Part shown: piece after piece, positions 27,837 through 41,400 of the stretch | Layout of the letters: each line of letters opens with the position of its first letter | Numbering within the stretch: the stretch's first letter is position 1 | Source: Lachnospiraceae bacterium | GTDB lineage: Bacteria > Bacillota > Clostridia > Lachnospirales > Lachnospiraceae | Assembly (NCBI GenBank): GCA_009774245.1 | Contig: VSNM01000042.1 | Coordinates: 1-48,563 of the forward strand | Reading direction: 5' to 3' | DNA: 48,563 bases | Notes under the pieces: generated by a model | Seen by the model: only the letters and a program-made list of their open reading frames with translations | Told to the model about the DNA's origin: nothing | Database searches by the model: none | Position numbers and translations under genes: made by a program

Positions 27837-28046
27837 TTACTCTCCTTTTTTATATTCTAAAATATCCCCTGGCTGGCAATCCAGAACCTCGCATATTGCT
27901 TCCAGAGTCGAGAACCGAATGGCACTAATTTTTCCAGTTTTCATCTTGGACAGATTGACATTTGCAACGCCTACTTTTTCAGACAACTCTTTTAAAGACA
28001 TTTTTCGATCTGCCATCACCCGGTCTAATCTCATAATTATTGGCAA
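27837..28046 (-). CDS. YozG-family HTH regulator
   Basis: 69 residues, TTG start at 28046 with GAGGTGATAAC upstream; the family usually begins with a hydrophobic strand such as PIIMRLDRVMADRKMSLKEL, which needs this start. A Cro/CI helix-turn-helix occupies almost the whole protein. These small regulators are typically co-encoded with a DUF2975 membrane protein, as here, and probably control that operon. Confidence 0.88.
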   Translation of the reverse strand: MPIIMRLDRVMADRKMSLKELSEKVGVANVNLSKMKTGKISAIRFSTLEAICEVLDCQPGDILEYKKGE

Positions 28047-28055
28047 GTTATCACC

Positions 28056-28607
28056 TCACAATGTTTCATCTGATTCCCTTTGCAGGTCGCAGCCATAACT
28101 GAATATCAGGGAAATGCAGTAAACAATTACCGTAATTATTATTCCAATAATATTAATCCGCCATGTTAATTCTCCAATGGTATAGTAATCTACTAACGCA
28201 TCGGAGTAGCTTCCGACGATACTCAAAATAGCTACGATGAGTGCAATTTTTTTAATTCGGGCAGTATTTTCAGGCAAAAATGGCGTTAAGCCTTTCATGA
28301 TTCCATTAAAAACGGCATAAACCAAAAATATTGCAAGCGAGATAAGCAGTGTATCAATCAGCATATATACAAACATAATCAAAAGTGAACGCGCTTCGAT
28401 ACTTATTGTAGTTCCATTATTCGCTGTGACATTGAATGCGGCAAGAAAAGATGATTTGGTATCTTCTCCTGAAAATACTAAAATGCCGATTGCGATTAAG
28501 GATAGGATTGCGATAACATTCGACACAATAAATCCCAGCCTGAGTACAATCATTATTTTCTTACTCATGCGTATGATTTTTTCCTGACCTGGTTTCATTT
28601 CCTGCAC
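28056..28607 (-). CDS. DUF2975 membrane protein
   Basis: 183 residues with four membrane helices (about 22-45, 72-95, 118-138, 148-170). The N-terminal KIIRMSKKIMIVLRLGFIVS and the spacing of helices fit DUF2975. It is encoded just before a YozG-type regulator, the usual arrangement; the membrane protein may sense a signal for it. AGGAGGTGCAG precedes the ATG. Confidence 0.85.
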   Translation of the reverse strand: MQEMKPGQEKIIRMSKKIMIVLRLGFIVSNVIAILSLIAIGILVFSGEDTKSSFLAAFNVTANNGTTISIEARSLLIMFVYMLIDTLLISLAIFLVYAVFNGIMKGLTPFLPENTARIKKIALIVAILSIVGSYSDALVDYYTIGELTWRINIIGIIITVIVYCISLIFSYGCDLQRESDETL

Positions 28608-28715
28608 CTCCTATGTAGCAATTATATGACAAATATTTATGAAAGTCAATAATTTATTAATGATAAACATTAAATTTCGCAATTGCGTGCATTTCACCGA
28701 GATCGGTACCATTCC

Positions 28716-28750
28716 TTCAAGACACAATTGTAAGAGCATTGTATCTTGAA
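28716..28750. promoter_or_regulatory. Inverted repeat between DUF2975 operon and ribU
   Basis: TTCAAGACACAAT (28716-28728) and ATTGTATCTTGAA (28738-28750) are inverted repeats with one mismatch, 109 bp upstream of the DUF2975 start and downstream of the ribU stop. It may be an operator for the HTH protein or a ribU terminator. Confidence 0.45.
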
Positions 28751-28809
28751 GAAAAGATATTGCCGCCATATAAGCGCTGCACAAATCTATTAAAGTCACT
28801 GCATTTGTC

Positions 28810-29460
28810 TCAAATTACATTATTAAAGGATAATATCAATAGCACACAAGTTATAATCATAAGCATAGCTGCCAAAACAACGCCAATATTCAGCTTCATT
28901 TTTTCCGGATTATTGTTATATTCTATCAAGTTTGACCGGCGCAGGGCAGTAACGATAGGTTTGTATAAAAGCATTGTTATTGCCGCGTTTAACCCTCCTT
29001 TGATTAGATTGAAAGGTAAAAATGCAGGAAGCAGCAATTCTACAATCGCTTCTCGTGGATATCCCATATATATTGGTGCAATTATGTAATTCCAAACCAT
29101 CATTATTCCAACCTGACAACTCCAGCCGCAAAAAAGCGCAAGTATGGCACCGGATAAGCTGTGTTTCTTTTTATAAATAAACGCGGCAGTACACGCAAAC
29201 GAACAGCTTGAAACAATGTTCATGATACACCCCCAAATTCCTGTCCCACTAATCGTAAACATTTGCACTATGGAAACGATTACTGTTATAGTAAATGCAG
29301 TAAGTGGGCCAAAAATAAAGCCGCCAATCACGATAACAACATCTTTGGGATCGTATTTCAAAAAAAGTACAAGCGGAATACGCCCAACAATTACTGCCAC
29401 ATAGGCAAGTGCGCATAGCATACTGATTGTTGTGAGTTTCTTTGTCTTATTGATATTCAT
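28810..29460 (-). CDS. ribU: ECF transporter S component for riboflavin
   Basis: 216 residues with six membrane helices. The N-terminus KLTTISMLCALAYVAVIVGRIP and FLKYDPKDVVIVIGGFIFGP are characteristic of RibU. It binds riboflavin at the membrane and works with the shared EcfA/A'/T module, which is not encoded here. The FMN riboswitch in its leader (29605-29718) supports riboflavin as the substrate. AAGGAGG precedes the ATG. Confidence 0.93.
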   Translation of the reverse strand: MNINKTKKLTTISMLCALAYVAVIVGRIPLVLFLKYDPKDVVIVIGGFIFGPLTAFTITVIVSIVQMFTISGTGIWGCIMNIVSSCSFACTAAFIYKKKHSLSGAILALFCGWSCQVGIMMVWNYIIAPIYMGYPREAIVELLLPAFLPFNLIKGGLNAAITMLLYKPIVTALRRSNLIEYNNNPEKMKLNIGVVLAAMLMIITCVLLILSFNNVI

Positions 29461-32400
29461 TTGAATACCTCCTTAAATAAAATTAACACTTGAAAGTATC
29501 TAATGCCTTTCAAGTGTTAATTTTAGGTGTATCGAAAATGCCAACAGAGCAGCCTGACAAAAAAGAGTGCAAAATAACTGCCAGATTTTCTCTGACAATC
29601 TCAATACACCTTCTTTAATCCGGACTATACCGTCGGTTTTGGAATTGCACCAAACCCCGCGCTCTCGCGCCCGCGGACTATAACCGCCGATCGGGAATTT
29701 CACCCTGCCCTGAAGACATTACAACTATTCAATTGTTTGGAAAATTATAACACGAAAAAATGTAAAAGTCAATGTGATATTTGTATCGCAAAATCAAATC
29801 ACATTTTTTAGCAGGCTGTCCAGTTCATGAAAATTATTTGCAATATCACCGGAATAAACCTCATTATCCCTGTTGAACAAAATCGTATTGATTCCTGCCT
29901 CTTGGGCCGCGTTTAGGTTCCGCACGCTGTTATCGACAAAGATACACTCCTGCGGAACGCATTGGAGATGCTCGATTGTATAGGCAAAAATCCGGTTTTC
30001 CGGCTTGCGCATACGGATTTCCCCGCTGATAATGGCTTCTTTAAAGTATTTTTGAAGTCCATATAATTCAAATAAATATTTACTCCATTCTTTCACATCA
30101 TTGGACAGCAGAACAAAATTATATTTTTGGCAATTGCGCTTGGCGAACCATAGGAACTCCTGATCAAATGTCAAAAAATTTGTCAGATAATCCCGCATTG
30201 ATTCCGCTGGATCTGGGTATCCTAACAGGGAAAGAAATTCATCAGAACTAAGTTCTCCGTTCCCTGCTTTTGTAAATAAACATTCCTCACGAAATGCTCT
30301 TGTAAGCCGGTCATGTTCCTTTTTGTCAAAATGCTCAAATGTGTATGGAATAAAATATCCTTTACTTTCCTTTATGATTACACCATACATATCAAGCAGG
30401 AGTGTTCGCTTTTTTTCCAATCTTTTTTCCATAAGTAATCATATTTCCTTTCACAAATGTATATCCGGCATCCGGGTTCTCTGCAAAGAAATCCACAATT
30501 TCAATATTCCGGCTGCAATACTCCTCGGCTTCCTTACGGGATAAACCATGGTTTAGCAGATGGAGAATCAGCCGTTCCTTTTGCTCATCACAAATGCCGG
30601 AAGTCCAGTCGTTATATGCGATAAAATCATTTTTTGTTTCCTCATAATCTGCGGATTGCGTCGTAATAAACTCTACCTTATCATTCATTCTTACGTCGAC
30701 ATCGACAAGTCCCAGTTTTTGCATCATATGTGCAGTTCTGATGGCAACCGCATAATCACGCCCCTGCATTGCAAGTTCAGTCTGCCACTTTTTCTCCAAT
30801 CCTTCATGCCTGCATAGCTTCTGATAATCCATGCCGTCAATATAAAGCCCGCAGCACTCAAATTCCCTGTTTGCATCAATGCATACAACATATCCACCCG
30901 GTTTTGCAAACTGAATCATCTTCTGTATAAAAGCTGACGGATTGTCCAAATGCCTGAGAACGGCCTGACATATTACGAAATCGTACTGGTTTTCGACAGA
31001 ATAATGAAAAACATTTTCACACAAAAAATCCGCCTCCAATTTTTGATTTTTAAAAAGAACCTTTCCCTTTTTGATCAAATCTTCTGCAAAATCAATTCCG
31101 GTATAAGTGCTTCCCTCGGGCAGATATGGAAGCAGCAACAGTCCTAAAAATCCATATCCGCATCCGCAGTCCATTACAGAAACCGGTTGATCAATCTTCC
31201 AGACCTGTGAAATTAGAAAGCGCGTATAGTCATCATTCCAATAACTTTTTCGCGTCCTTAAAAGGTATTCCAGCTTTTGGTTCCAAAACTCTTTTGTGGC
31301 TGTTTTTTCAGGAATATAGGTCTCACCGTCAAGCGGTTTTAAGCCTAATAACTGGTCTGTCGATACTTTAAAATACTCTGCCAGTAATGGAAGAACAGCG
31401 ATATCCGGCAAATTGACTCCGGTTTCCCATTTGCTGATCGTTTGAAATGATACACCTATGCTGTCTGCTAATTCCTGCTGTGTTACTTTTGCTTTTTTAC
31501 GCAAATCGGCAATACGCAGTGATATTTTATTCATCCCTAAAACCTCCTAACATTGCGAGATGTTTTATAGGTTTTCTCATGTTTTAATCATTATATCAAA
31601 AACCAGGGATTTTGTATTCACATAAAATGGCGAATAATTTCGCTTGTAGGTTGAAATATTCGATTCTGTTACAATGTTACTGTTCACTCCGTTCCAGTAA
31701 CAGGTCAAAATCCATACAAAAATTGCAATACGAACTTCGTTCGTTATGCAAATGGATTTTGATTTAACAAGCTATACGTTTTCTCATGTGGCTTGAAAAG
31801 CCATGATTAGCAGTATTTATAAATATGGTAGTATAGTATTAGTGGTGAGTCCTACCTCAAAGTGGACTGCTAAAAGCGTTAGCAACTCTAATGGAGTTAC
31901 TACACAAATGGCTATGCGGAAACGCATAGTCATTTTTCACTTTATAGGAAATTGCAACAGCGTAGACCATTTGGGGAGAATACAAGTCATTTGAAAAATG
32001 GCTTGCATCTTTATAATGTGCCGTCGCCTGACGACGCTATTTTCACGAGGAGGTATATGCAGACGGATTTTAAATTATACAAAGTGGATATGAAATATAT
32101 TTGAAATCTACATAATATAGATGATAAAGTGCTTTCTGTTTCGCCACAAGCAGGAAAGGATAACAGAGTTTTTATAGGAATTTTTCCAAAATTGAAGTAA
32201 ATGGAAAATTATTAGGTGTTCTAAATTTTAATCTGATGATACCTATTGAAGAAGAGCAATTACAGCTTGTTGATACCACCATTTTTAAGAGAGATAGGGA
32301 AAATATCAGATATTATAAGAAGTTATGTACTTTGGAACTGGAATGGTGTCAGACGAATAATGAGGTAATCTGCAATAAAGCCAATGTCCTGTATAAGAAA

Positions 32401-35400
32401 TATCTATCCAATGAGCCATTTGCAGGCAGAGATCGCTGCCTGGATTTTCCAAAATTAGAGGCAGAGTGTGAAAAATATAATTTAAAGATCAAGAAAGGCG
32501 TAAACTGAACCGCTCTTGATACACATTACCGCAGTTCCAGTGAATCCGGAAAAAAGTTTTAGAAACAACACATTTCTATTGATAGGGGAGGATGGAAAAG
32601 TTATTATGCTAGTAAATCAAAATAAAGATACTTATGACAGAAAAACAGATGAATATATTGTAGCGTACATTGACCTTTTAGGTGTTACAAATAAGATTTA
32701 ATCAAAGGATAGATAGTTGGCATATGAATTTTGTAAATGCTGAATTAGATAGAAAAAATGAAAAGAAAGATAGAAACTATCGCCTATCAATGCTTTAATA
32801 CAATTATACGCAAATAACTTATTAAACATATATTAGCATGAGTGAATAAGATACAATTTGAAAAGGAAAATCTTAAAGGAAAAAGTCGGAAACATTTTAA
32901 GATTTACCTTTTTTCTTTTATTTTTTGAATGCATTCCAATCAGTTTACCAATTCCCGTATATTATGTGTTATAATGTTTTATGTGATTTTGTTTCCCTCA
33001 TTTTTTCCCTTATCAAGATTCGTAATGTCCTGCGGGAAGATATAACACAAGGGAAACTTTAAAGGAAAGTTCACCTACAATAAACTAAGTGTTTTCAAGG
33101 GTTAGCGGATATTTAAATAGCACTTTATAACAGCTAATATTTCCCTAAAAAATTATTAAATCACAATCTGGATTGGTGGAGGACAGTGTAATGAAATGGA
33201 TAGACGGAAACCAAATAAATTTTAAACAATACACTGGCGAGATGCTTTGTGAAAAGCTTTCTTCGGAAATGTGGAAATCTTGTAAAATGGAACAGTGGTC
33301 AGAATGGGTGGATTTTATTCAGGTTGCCTATTTTATTATTGCGTTTGACACAGAACTGACTATGGAGGGGATTTTTACATTTCTTGAAAATTCTATCGGA
33401 CACTATGCTCCTCAAATCATATGGGCGTTTCGTGAAATTGGCGATGTTAATGATGCAAATGTTCTGGAAGAAATATGTACATTGTGTCCGCCTGATTTTA
33501 TGAGGGGAGAATTTCTGGAAGGGAATCATCAAGAATACGAAATTACTTCTTTTAATGAAAACCATGAATTAAGAGAGGAGATCGTTGAGAGAATTATTAA
33601 CTTGGCAGGAAAGTTATATCTGAATACGGATTTTGACATATGGCAGTTGTTGTTTGACTTTGTAGACAGAAAAATAGCTGCACTGTAAATTACGGTTTGC
33701 CTAAGCATCCATTGCCACAATCACAACAAAATAAATAACATAGCATTAGAATGTATAGAAAACAAATGTTTGTAGGTTTGCCAGTGCTTTCAGCTACCAG
33801 CTTTAGCCCGTGACTGGAGAAATTAACAATACTGCAAATAATCCAAGAACCGCTTCACCGCGAGGGAAGCATTTTTCCTGCTTCGGAGGGCAATGCCGAT
33901 TTTTCTGTATGTGGGGACATCTAATTCTCTTGCGATGATCCGATAGGGCACGCGCTTTAAGATCAATTCTGGCAATATGCTGATGTCAAGCCCGCTTTCC
34001 GTTATTGACATGATCGCGTAGTCGTCCAATGTCGTAAAATGAATTTTGGGTGTCAGATTACAGCGTTCAAATATTTCTGAAATCTCTGCTTTTGCCCCCT
34101 TTTCCAATAGCATAAACGGTTCGTCGCACAAAGCCGCCAACGGGATTTTTTCAAGGTTTGCAAGGGAATGGTTTTCCGGCAGGATAGCGAGAAGCCTGTC
34201 CTGCTCCAAAAAACAGGTCTCAAATTTGGGGCAGGTGGGCAGGCGCAGGAAGCCACAGTCAACACGTCTGTCTGCAATCCATTCTTCAATTTCTGTATAA
34301 TCACCGAGAAGCAGTTCATAATCAATGCCCGGATACGCCTGCTGAAAATTTTTGATAATGTTCGGAAGCCAATGAGTCGCCACGCTTGAAAACGTACCAA
34401 TACGGATAAGTCCGGATTGCAGTCCGTTTAGTTCGTCCACTTCCATCTGCAGTTTTTCGTATTCCATGCAGACGTTCTTGGCGCAGGGAAGCAGCTTCAT
34501 TCCGGCGCTCGTCAGCTTTACGCCAGACTTTCCCCGCTCCAGCAAGACAACCTTCCATTCTTTTTCCAGATCGTTAATCATACGACTGATGCCAGACTGG
34601 GAATAGTTTAGCATTTCAGCGGCTCTGGTAAAACTGCCATATTCCGCCGTTTTTACAAATGCCATGTATTTTTGGATATTCATATCCATAGTGCCACCGC
34701 CTTCTATCTGATTTTGTCATGATTACCATGATAAACATTCGCTTTTGTTATCGTAAAATAAATGATAGACTGAATTGGGCGTTGCCCGCGTTTCCTTTGC
34801 CCCCACAGAAGATATGGAAACCATGCTTGGCACAAAAATTGGTGCGGCTACAGTTTTTAGCAGTCTTTTGGACGGGGAAAACAGGGTACAGGTTGTATTT
34901 GACAAAGAAGTGCTATCGGAAGAATGGTATGGGTGCAGTGACGGCACAACAACAGGCTACATGAAAATACGGACGGAAGATATTTACCAGAAGTTTCTGC
35001 CCTATACCAGACATACGGCAGTTACGATTTAGAATAATAGAATCCTGCGAAGACAGGATTCTATTGTAGAGGTGTGATATGGGACTTTACCAGAATAGGA
35101 TTGTGATAAAAGTAGAGACTTCCACCCTGACAAATGAAATGGGAAAAAGCGACCTGCGTTTGACACGCATAATCTTTCTCCTGACAGTATTGCTTACCTT
35201 CTCGCCCCGAACCGTCAGTGGTTTTAATGCTATTGTAAAATATCCGACTAACGCCATACTGTTCAGCGAAAACACAAGATATGTAACAGATTGATTCTTT
35301 TTGGTAAATTCGATTGCATTCTTTTTAAGATACTGCTCAATATCCGAATTTTTTGGACAGGAAAACTCGGAGAGTTCCTGTATCAGCTTCTCCTCTCCGA

Positions 35401-38400
35401 GCTTTGGGTTATCACTGTCAAGGTATTGGCGGATATTGGTAACTAAAAATTTATCTGTTTCCGCCATTTGCTTTCTCCCTTTTTTCCATAAACTCTATCA
35501 GTTCCGCTTCGCCCTTTACAAACCTTGCAGCCGCGGGAACACGAACCGGACGGTCATTGGCAGACGCTTCTATCGCATCAGCAAACATCTCCACCTGTTT
35601 CTCACCGGAAATGACAAAGTTTTTCGTGATACTTGAAGTTGCCATATAAACACCTTCTTTGTTAGTATGGCTCATTTTATGTTACACATACTTCCTACAC
35701 ATATTTTACGATTTGACCAACAGTTTTGCAATCAAATTTTTGTGAATTTTTCCAGTTCTTCTTTCTGGATAAGACCGGATTGCAGTCCGTTTAGTGTTAT
35801 TGTATCATCTGCACTATCTGGGTTTGGACATATTTTTGACGCACTTGGGCAACCAATTTTGACACTTATATGCGATGCTGTTTGGGTTACTGCATTAGGA
35901 ATTTATTTTGGGGCGGTTTATGTCAAAAACCCTAAATTTATGGATACCGATTATCTTACATTTTATAGTGGATTTATGCGGTATACCTTTTTGCTTTTCT
36001 AAAAGTAATCAATATCCAGCAATAGGATTGATCTGCCGTAAAAGTAAGATAACTTCTGCCCTGGCACAAAGAAAAAGCAGAACGAGAAGCAGCAGTATAA
36101 TAAACAGCGAATCAAACCTAAGCGGAGTGAGAAAGAAATTTAATGAAAATTCAATAGATATATGGGTATGATTGTGGTATTCTGTTAGCGGTACAACTCG
36201 GTTAGAAAGGAAAATTTATGAAAAAAATTAGTTTGTTTATTGCGATGAGCCTTGACGGATATATTGCAGATAGTAAAGGTAGCGTTAATTGGTTGGTAGG
36301 GCATGGCAATGATGATAACACTGACGCATATTCTGAATTTGTGAAAGATATTGATACTGTGATAATGGGGTGGAATACTTATCATCAAATTGTTACTGAA
36401 CTTTCGCCGGATGAGTGGATATATAGTGATTTTGCAACCTATGTTGTAACACACAACCCCCAAATATCTTCTGATAAAATCTACTTTACCAATGAAAGCC
36501 CCGTTAAGTTGATAAGAAAACTACGAGAAGAAAATGGAAAAGGTATTTGGATATGTGGCGGTGCAAACCTTATCCAGCAGTTGGTTCAAGAAGATATAAT
36601 TGATTGTTATTATATTACTGTTATTCCAACGATTTTAGGTTCTGGTATTCGGCTTTTTGAAAAGACTGACCATGAAATTAAGTTGAGGTTACTCAAAACA
36701 CAATCGTATAATGGTATGACGGATTTAATCTATATAAAAAGATAAAAACTCAGAAATAATTCACATCAACACTTTATAATTCTTATCAAAGTCTGCATGA
36801 CGCCGATCCGCGTCTGCATACCAACGCGAAACTGATAAAGCGGATAAATCAGATCGATGAAAAAGTATATTCCCTTGCGGGCGGGGCAGGTTCCAAGCGC
36901 GGCACAGGCGGCATGAAAACCAAATTAAGAGCTGTCGGACTCGCTACCGCGCAGGGCATAGACACAATTATCACAAACGGGAAGCGTCCTGAAGCGCTTT
37001 ATGACATTATAGAGGGCAGGGGGGCAGGAACATTGTTTGCCGGAAAAGCATTGCGTCGGTGCGTCTCTTTTGGCGGTATGGATAGAGTATAGCATAGAAG
37101 AAACGGTAATGCAAAAAGAAATTCAGACCGAAATTACTCTTTATTGTAATCTATAAGTTCCTGTGATACACTAAATATAACGATAACAAAATTAAAAGCA
37201 TAAAAAATACATTGTTCTGTAGAAGGAGAATCCGTCATTCTGGCTCAATGTACAAAATAATATTTAAAAAAGAGACGACAGGGAATTGCTCACAAATTAT
37301 TTGTCGTGCATAAGCCTGTGAACAGTCCCTACGAATAAGAGGATAAAAGAGATGATTAACAGAGAGTACAAGGATAGGTTGTTTTCATTTATATTTGGCA
37401 GTCCTGAAAGAAAAGACTGGACATTGAGCCTGTATAATGCAGTAAATGGATCGTCGTACACAAATCCAGAGGACATTAAGATCATAACGATAGATGACGT
37501 TCTGTACATGAGCATGAAGAATGATTTGGCACTTCTGGTTACGGATATTGCAAATATGTATGAGCAGCAGTCCACATATAACCCCAACATGCCGGTGAGG
37601 AAGCTGATGTATGCGGCACGCCTTTATGACAAGTATATTCATATGAATAAGCTAAACATTTATAGCACAAAGCAGGTTCGCCTGCCAGTTCCTAAGCTTG
37701 TGACATTTTATAATGGTAAAGAAGATAAAGACGATCGTATACTGGAACTGAAAGATGCCTTTAAAACAGAGGACGGGCAGCAGGTCGACGCTGAATCTGA
37801 TATACAGGTACGTGTCCGCATGATTAACATTAATTATGGAAAAAATAAAGAGTTGATGCGTGCGTGCAAACCGCTTGAAGAGTACGCGTGGTTTATAGAG
37901 GAAATACGCAGGAATAACAAGAGTATGGAAATCGAGGCGGCAGTAGACAAGGCGCTGGATGCCATGCCGGAGGATTTTAAGTTAAAGCAGTTACTTATTG
38001 CAAACAAGGCGGAGGTGAGACAAATGTGTATCACAGAATACAATGAAGCAGAGACGATGGCACAGTTTAAGGAAGAAGGACGAGAAGAAGGACGAGAAGA
38101 AGGAAAAGAGGAAAATGCACTTACCATGCTTAGGGACAATCTGGCATTAGACAAAGTTGCATTATATTCAGGAGTACCAATGTTCCGCATATTGGAATTA
38201 CAGAAGACACTGCGTTAAAACAGTTGTTTACTGCAGACAAGGCGGAGGTGAAACCGATATACTAAAATCCGAATGCATGAAATTCCATTGAAACAAAGGG
38301 CTAAAAGAGCAGAAATTTGATAAAGTTTCTGCTCTTTTAAATTTCTCCCATATTTTTGCATTACCGCATGGAAAAAAAGGGGGAGGGTCACCTATTTAAT

Positions 38401-41400
38401 TTCCGCGCGCTGCCGCGCCAATTTCTACATCAGGCTTGATTTCCTTTGCCCGCTCGTGCCATTTACCGAGATGGCGGCCGTCCCATGACCAATAGTCATC
38501 ATCAATGCAAGTGCGTACCGCTGCTGTAGCTTTGAGGATTTCTTCTGAAGTCATGGAAGAATTGACGAATCTCTCGTCTTTGAGCGTATTTCGGATACGA
38601 CAGATCAGGACAGTTTCATCCTGCTTTCCCGTAGCAATTTCCTGCTCGACCTCAAGTTCAAAACTGATCGGACTGCTGCAGAGGATAGGGACTGTGAGCG
38701 CTGTGCCCATTTCCCATTCAACTGTTACGTCCATCTTATCGCTGTCCCTGCCATCCGCTGTTCCAAAATAATCCGCTAAGGGCAGGTTATCTTCTACCAC
38801 AAGATTTGCGGAAAAAACGCCATTTCTTCGGATATTTTCTAATGTTCTCTTACTTCCGCCGATGGCACATATCACGCCAAGCTGGTCAAACCAGCAATAG
38901 CTGAACCAGCAAAACAGGCCGAAATCCGGCGTGTCATCTTCATTCATGCTGCCATAGACAAACAATGTCTGTGGGCATAGATCATTTGTTGCAGATACGG
39001 ATACTTTTTTCATATTATCACTGCTCCTTTTCCAAATTATTCAGTACACGTTGCAAATAGGATTCAAACTGTACTATTTCCGGTTCCGTGAAACCATCAT
39101 AATAGATTTCATTCATTTTCTGTGAGATATTCGTGTAGTCGTCCTGCAGGGATTTTGCCTTCTCGGTAAGCGCAATCAGCCTGTTGCGGCGGTCTCCGGG
39201 ATCAGGTTTTCTAACGATTAACCCAATGCTTTCCATGCGGTCAAGCATAGCGGTAAGCGTCGTATTCGCAAGGCTTGTCTGTGAAGACAAACTGCTGATG
39301 CTGATATTGTCATTTTGCCAGAGCACATACAGAATCCGCCCCTGTGCGCCATTGAATGAATCGATCCCTGATGCCGCCAGCATGCGGTCAAATATTCGGG
39401 TTCCCAGCTGCTTGATACGGGAAATCAAAAAACCTCCTCTGGTTTCCAATGCTATGCCTCCTTTCTATATAAGATGTTACTATATAGTAATAATTGTGTC
39501 AAGAGCGAAAATGACCATACCTGAATTTTGCAAACTAGCAGCGGGGCGAAAGTGCTGATCACAATGAATGCCGACGATTCCGTGATCAGCAATGCCAACT
39601 AATACCTTTCAAAGAATTTCCTAAGACATCAATTCTCTCTTTTCCATAGGCGTGCCAAAACTTCAGGATTTGAGCCATTGGAATTAAACCTTATTATCAG
39701 TACATTAGAAACGCACTCTAAAGAAATTGCTCTTACCCAGCTTAAGAATATGCTCTTCATTTGTAATTCTCAATGTATTAATGTCTGTTACGCGCTCATT
39801 ATCCCATGTAGCTCCGCCCTGCTGGAAAATTCGTCTAATCTGTGATTTTGATCCGTAGTACCCATCACGAACCAAAGCTGTGACCAACTGATTTCCATCA
39901 GAGACACCATCACATGAATCGACCAATACAATCGGTGCATCATCAGGAATCTGGTTCTGCTGAAAAACAGACTTAAACCGTAGCTCCGCCTCAACCGCAG
40001 CTTCAGCCCCGGCATAGAGTGTTGTAATCTCACGAGCCAAAATCATCTTAATATCACGAGGATTTGCGCCGGCTTCCAGTTTTCTTTGTAACTCAGCCAC
40101 TTTTGTAGGATGCAAATCTGTACAAAGATTAAAATACTTGATAATCATTGCATCCGGAATTTTCATAACTTTCTCAAAAATCACAGCAGGAGCTTCACTA
40201 ATTCCAATATAATTTCCCAGGCTCTTACTCATTTTGTCTTTGCCATCTATACCCTCCAACAAAGGCATAAACAGCGTTATCTGGGGTTCCTGCCCATAGT
40301 CACGCTGAATATTGCGTCCCATGAGGATATTAAAGGTCTGATCTGTACCACCCAATTCAATATCTGCTTTGATAGCTACAGAATCATAAGCCTGCATTAG
40401 AGGATAGAAAAACTCATGAACAGACAATGGCTGGTGATTGGTATATCTATTGTTAAAGTCATCGCGCTCCAACATGCGGGCAACGGTACATTTCGAAGCA
40501 AGTTCGATAACATCAGCAAACGACATTTTGCCGAGCCATTCACTATTATAATAGACCTCGGTTCTATCTTTATCTATTATTTTGAATATCTGCTCCATAT
40601 AGGTATTAGCATTTTCTTCAACCTGTTCGCGCGTTAATTGTTTACGAGTAGCAGATTTTCCTGTTGGATCGCCAATCATACCAGTAAAATCACCAATAAT
40701 AATAACTGCGACATGCCCCAGATCCTGCATTTGGCGAATCTTTCGAAGAACAACCGAATGCCCCAAATGAATATCTGGTGCAGACGGATCTAAGCCCAGC
40801 TTAATTCTTAAAGGTCTGTTTTCCTTTACCGCATCAGACACTTTTTTTCGTATTTGCGAAACAGTAGTATACTGGGCAACACCTTTTAGCATAATAGCAA
40901 TCTGATCTTCAACAGCCTTTTCTTCATCCGTCATTGAGCCAAATCGAAACTCCAATTCATCCGAAGTAATCTTACCACTCTCTGCTTCGATATTAAAAAT
41001 TCCACGGATTAGTGAAATAAGTTCGTCGCAGGCTGCATCAATCGTTTCCTTGTTGCCAACAAAACCATCAATAGGGAAGATGAAATTAGTCGAATTTTCT
41101 GTAACGCGTCCGGCAGGCATTTGTCTCCACAACCATCTTCTGGTTCTTACAGAGTTTCCGACAGCATACACGGGTTCACCTTCGACAAGCTTATCACCGT
41201 CATATTGATTACACGCATCCTTACAATCATCTAATGTTGCCAGTCTAACATATAAATCGTCATCAAGAGAGTCAATGTCATGAACTCCGACCGGAACATT
41301 ATACTTTATCGAAATATAGTTTCCCAAATCTACAACCGGGCTGATGGAAGGGAATTCCCCCTTCTTTGCAATACGGGCGAGGATTGCTTCTATTGAACAC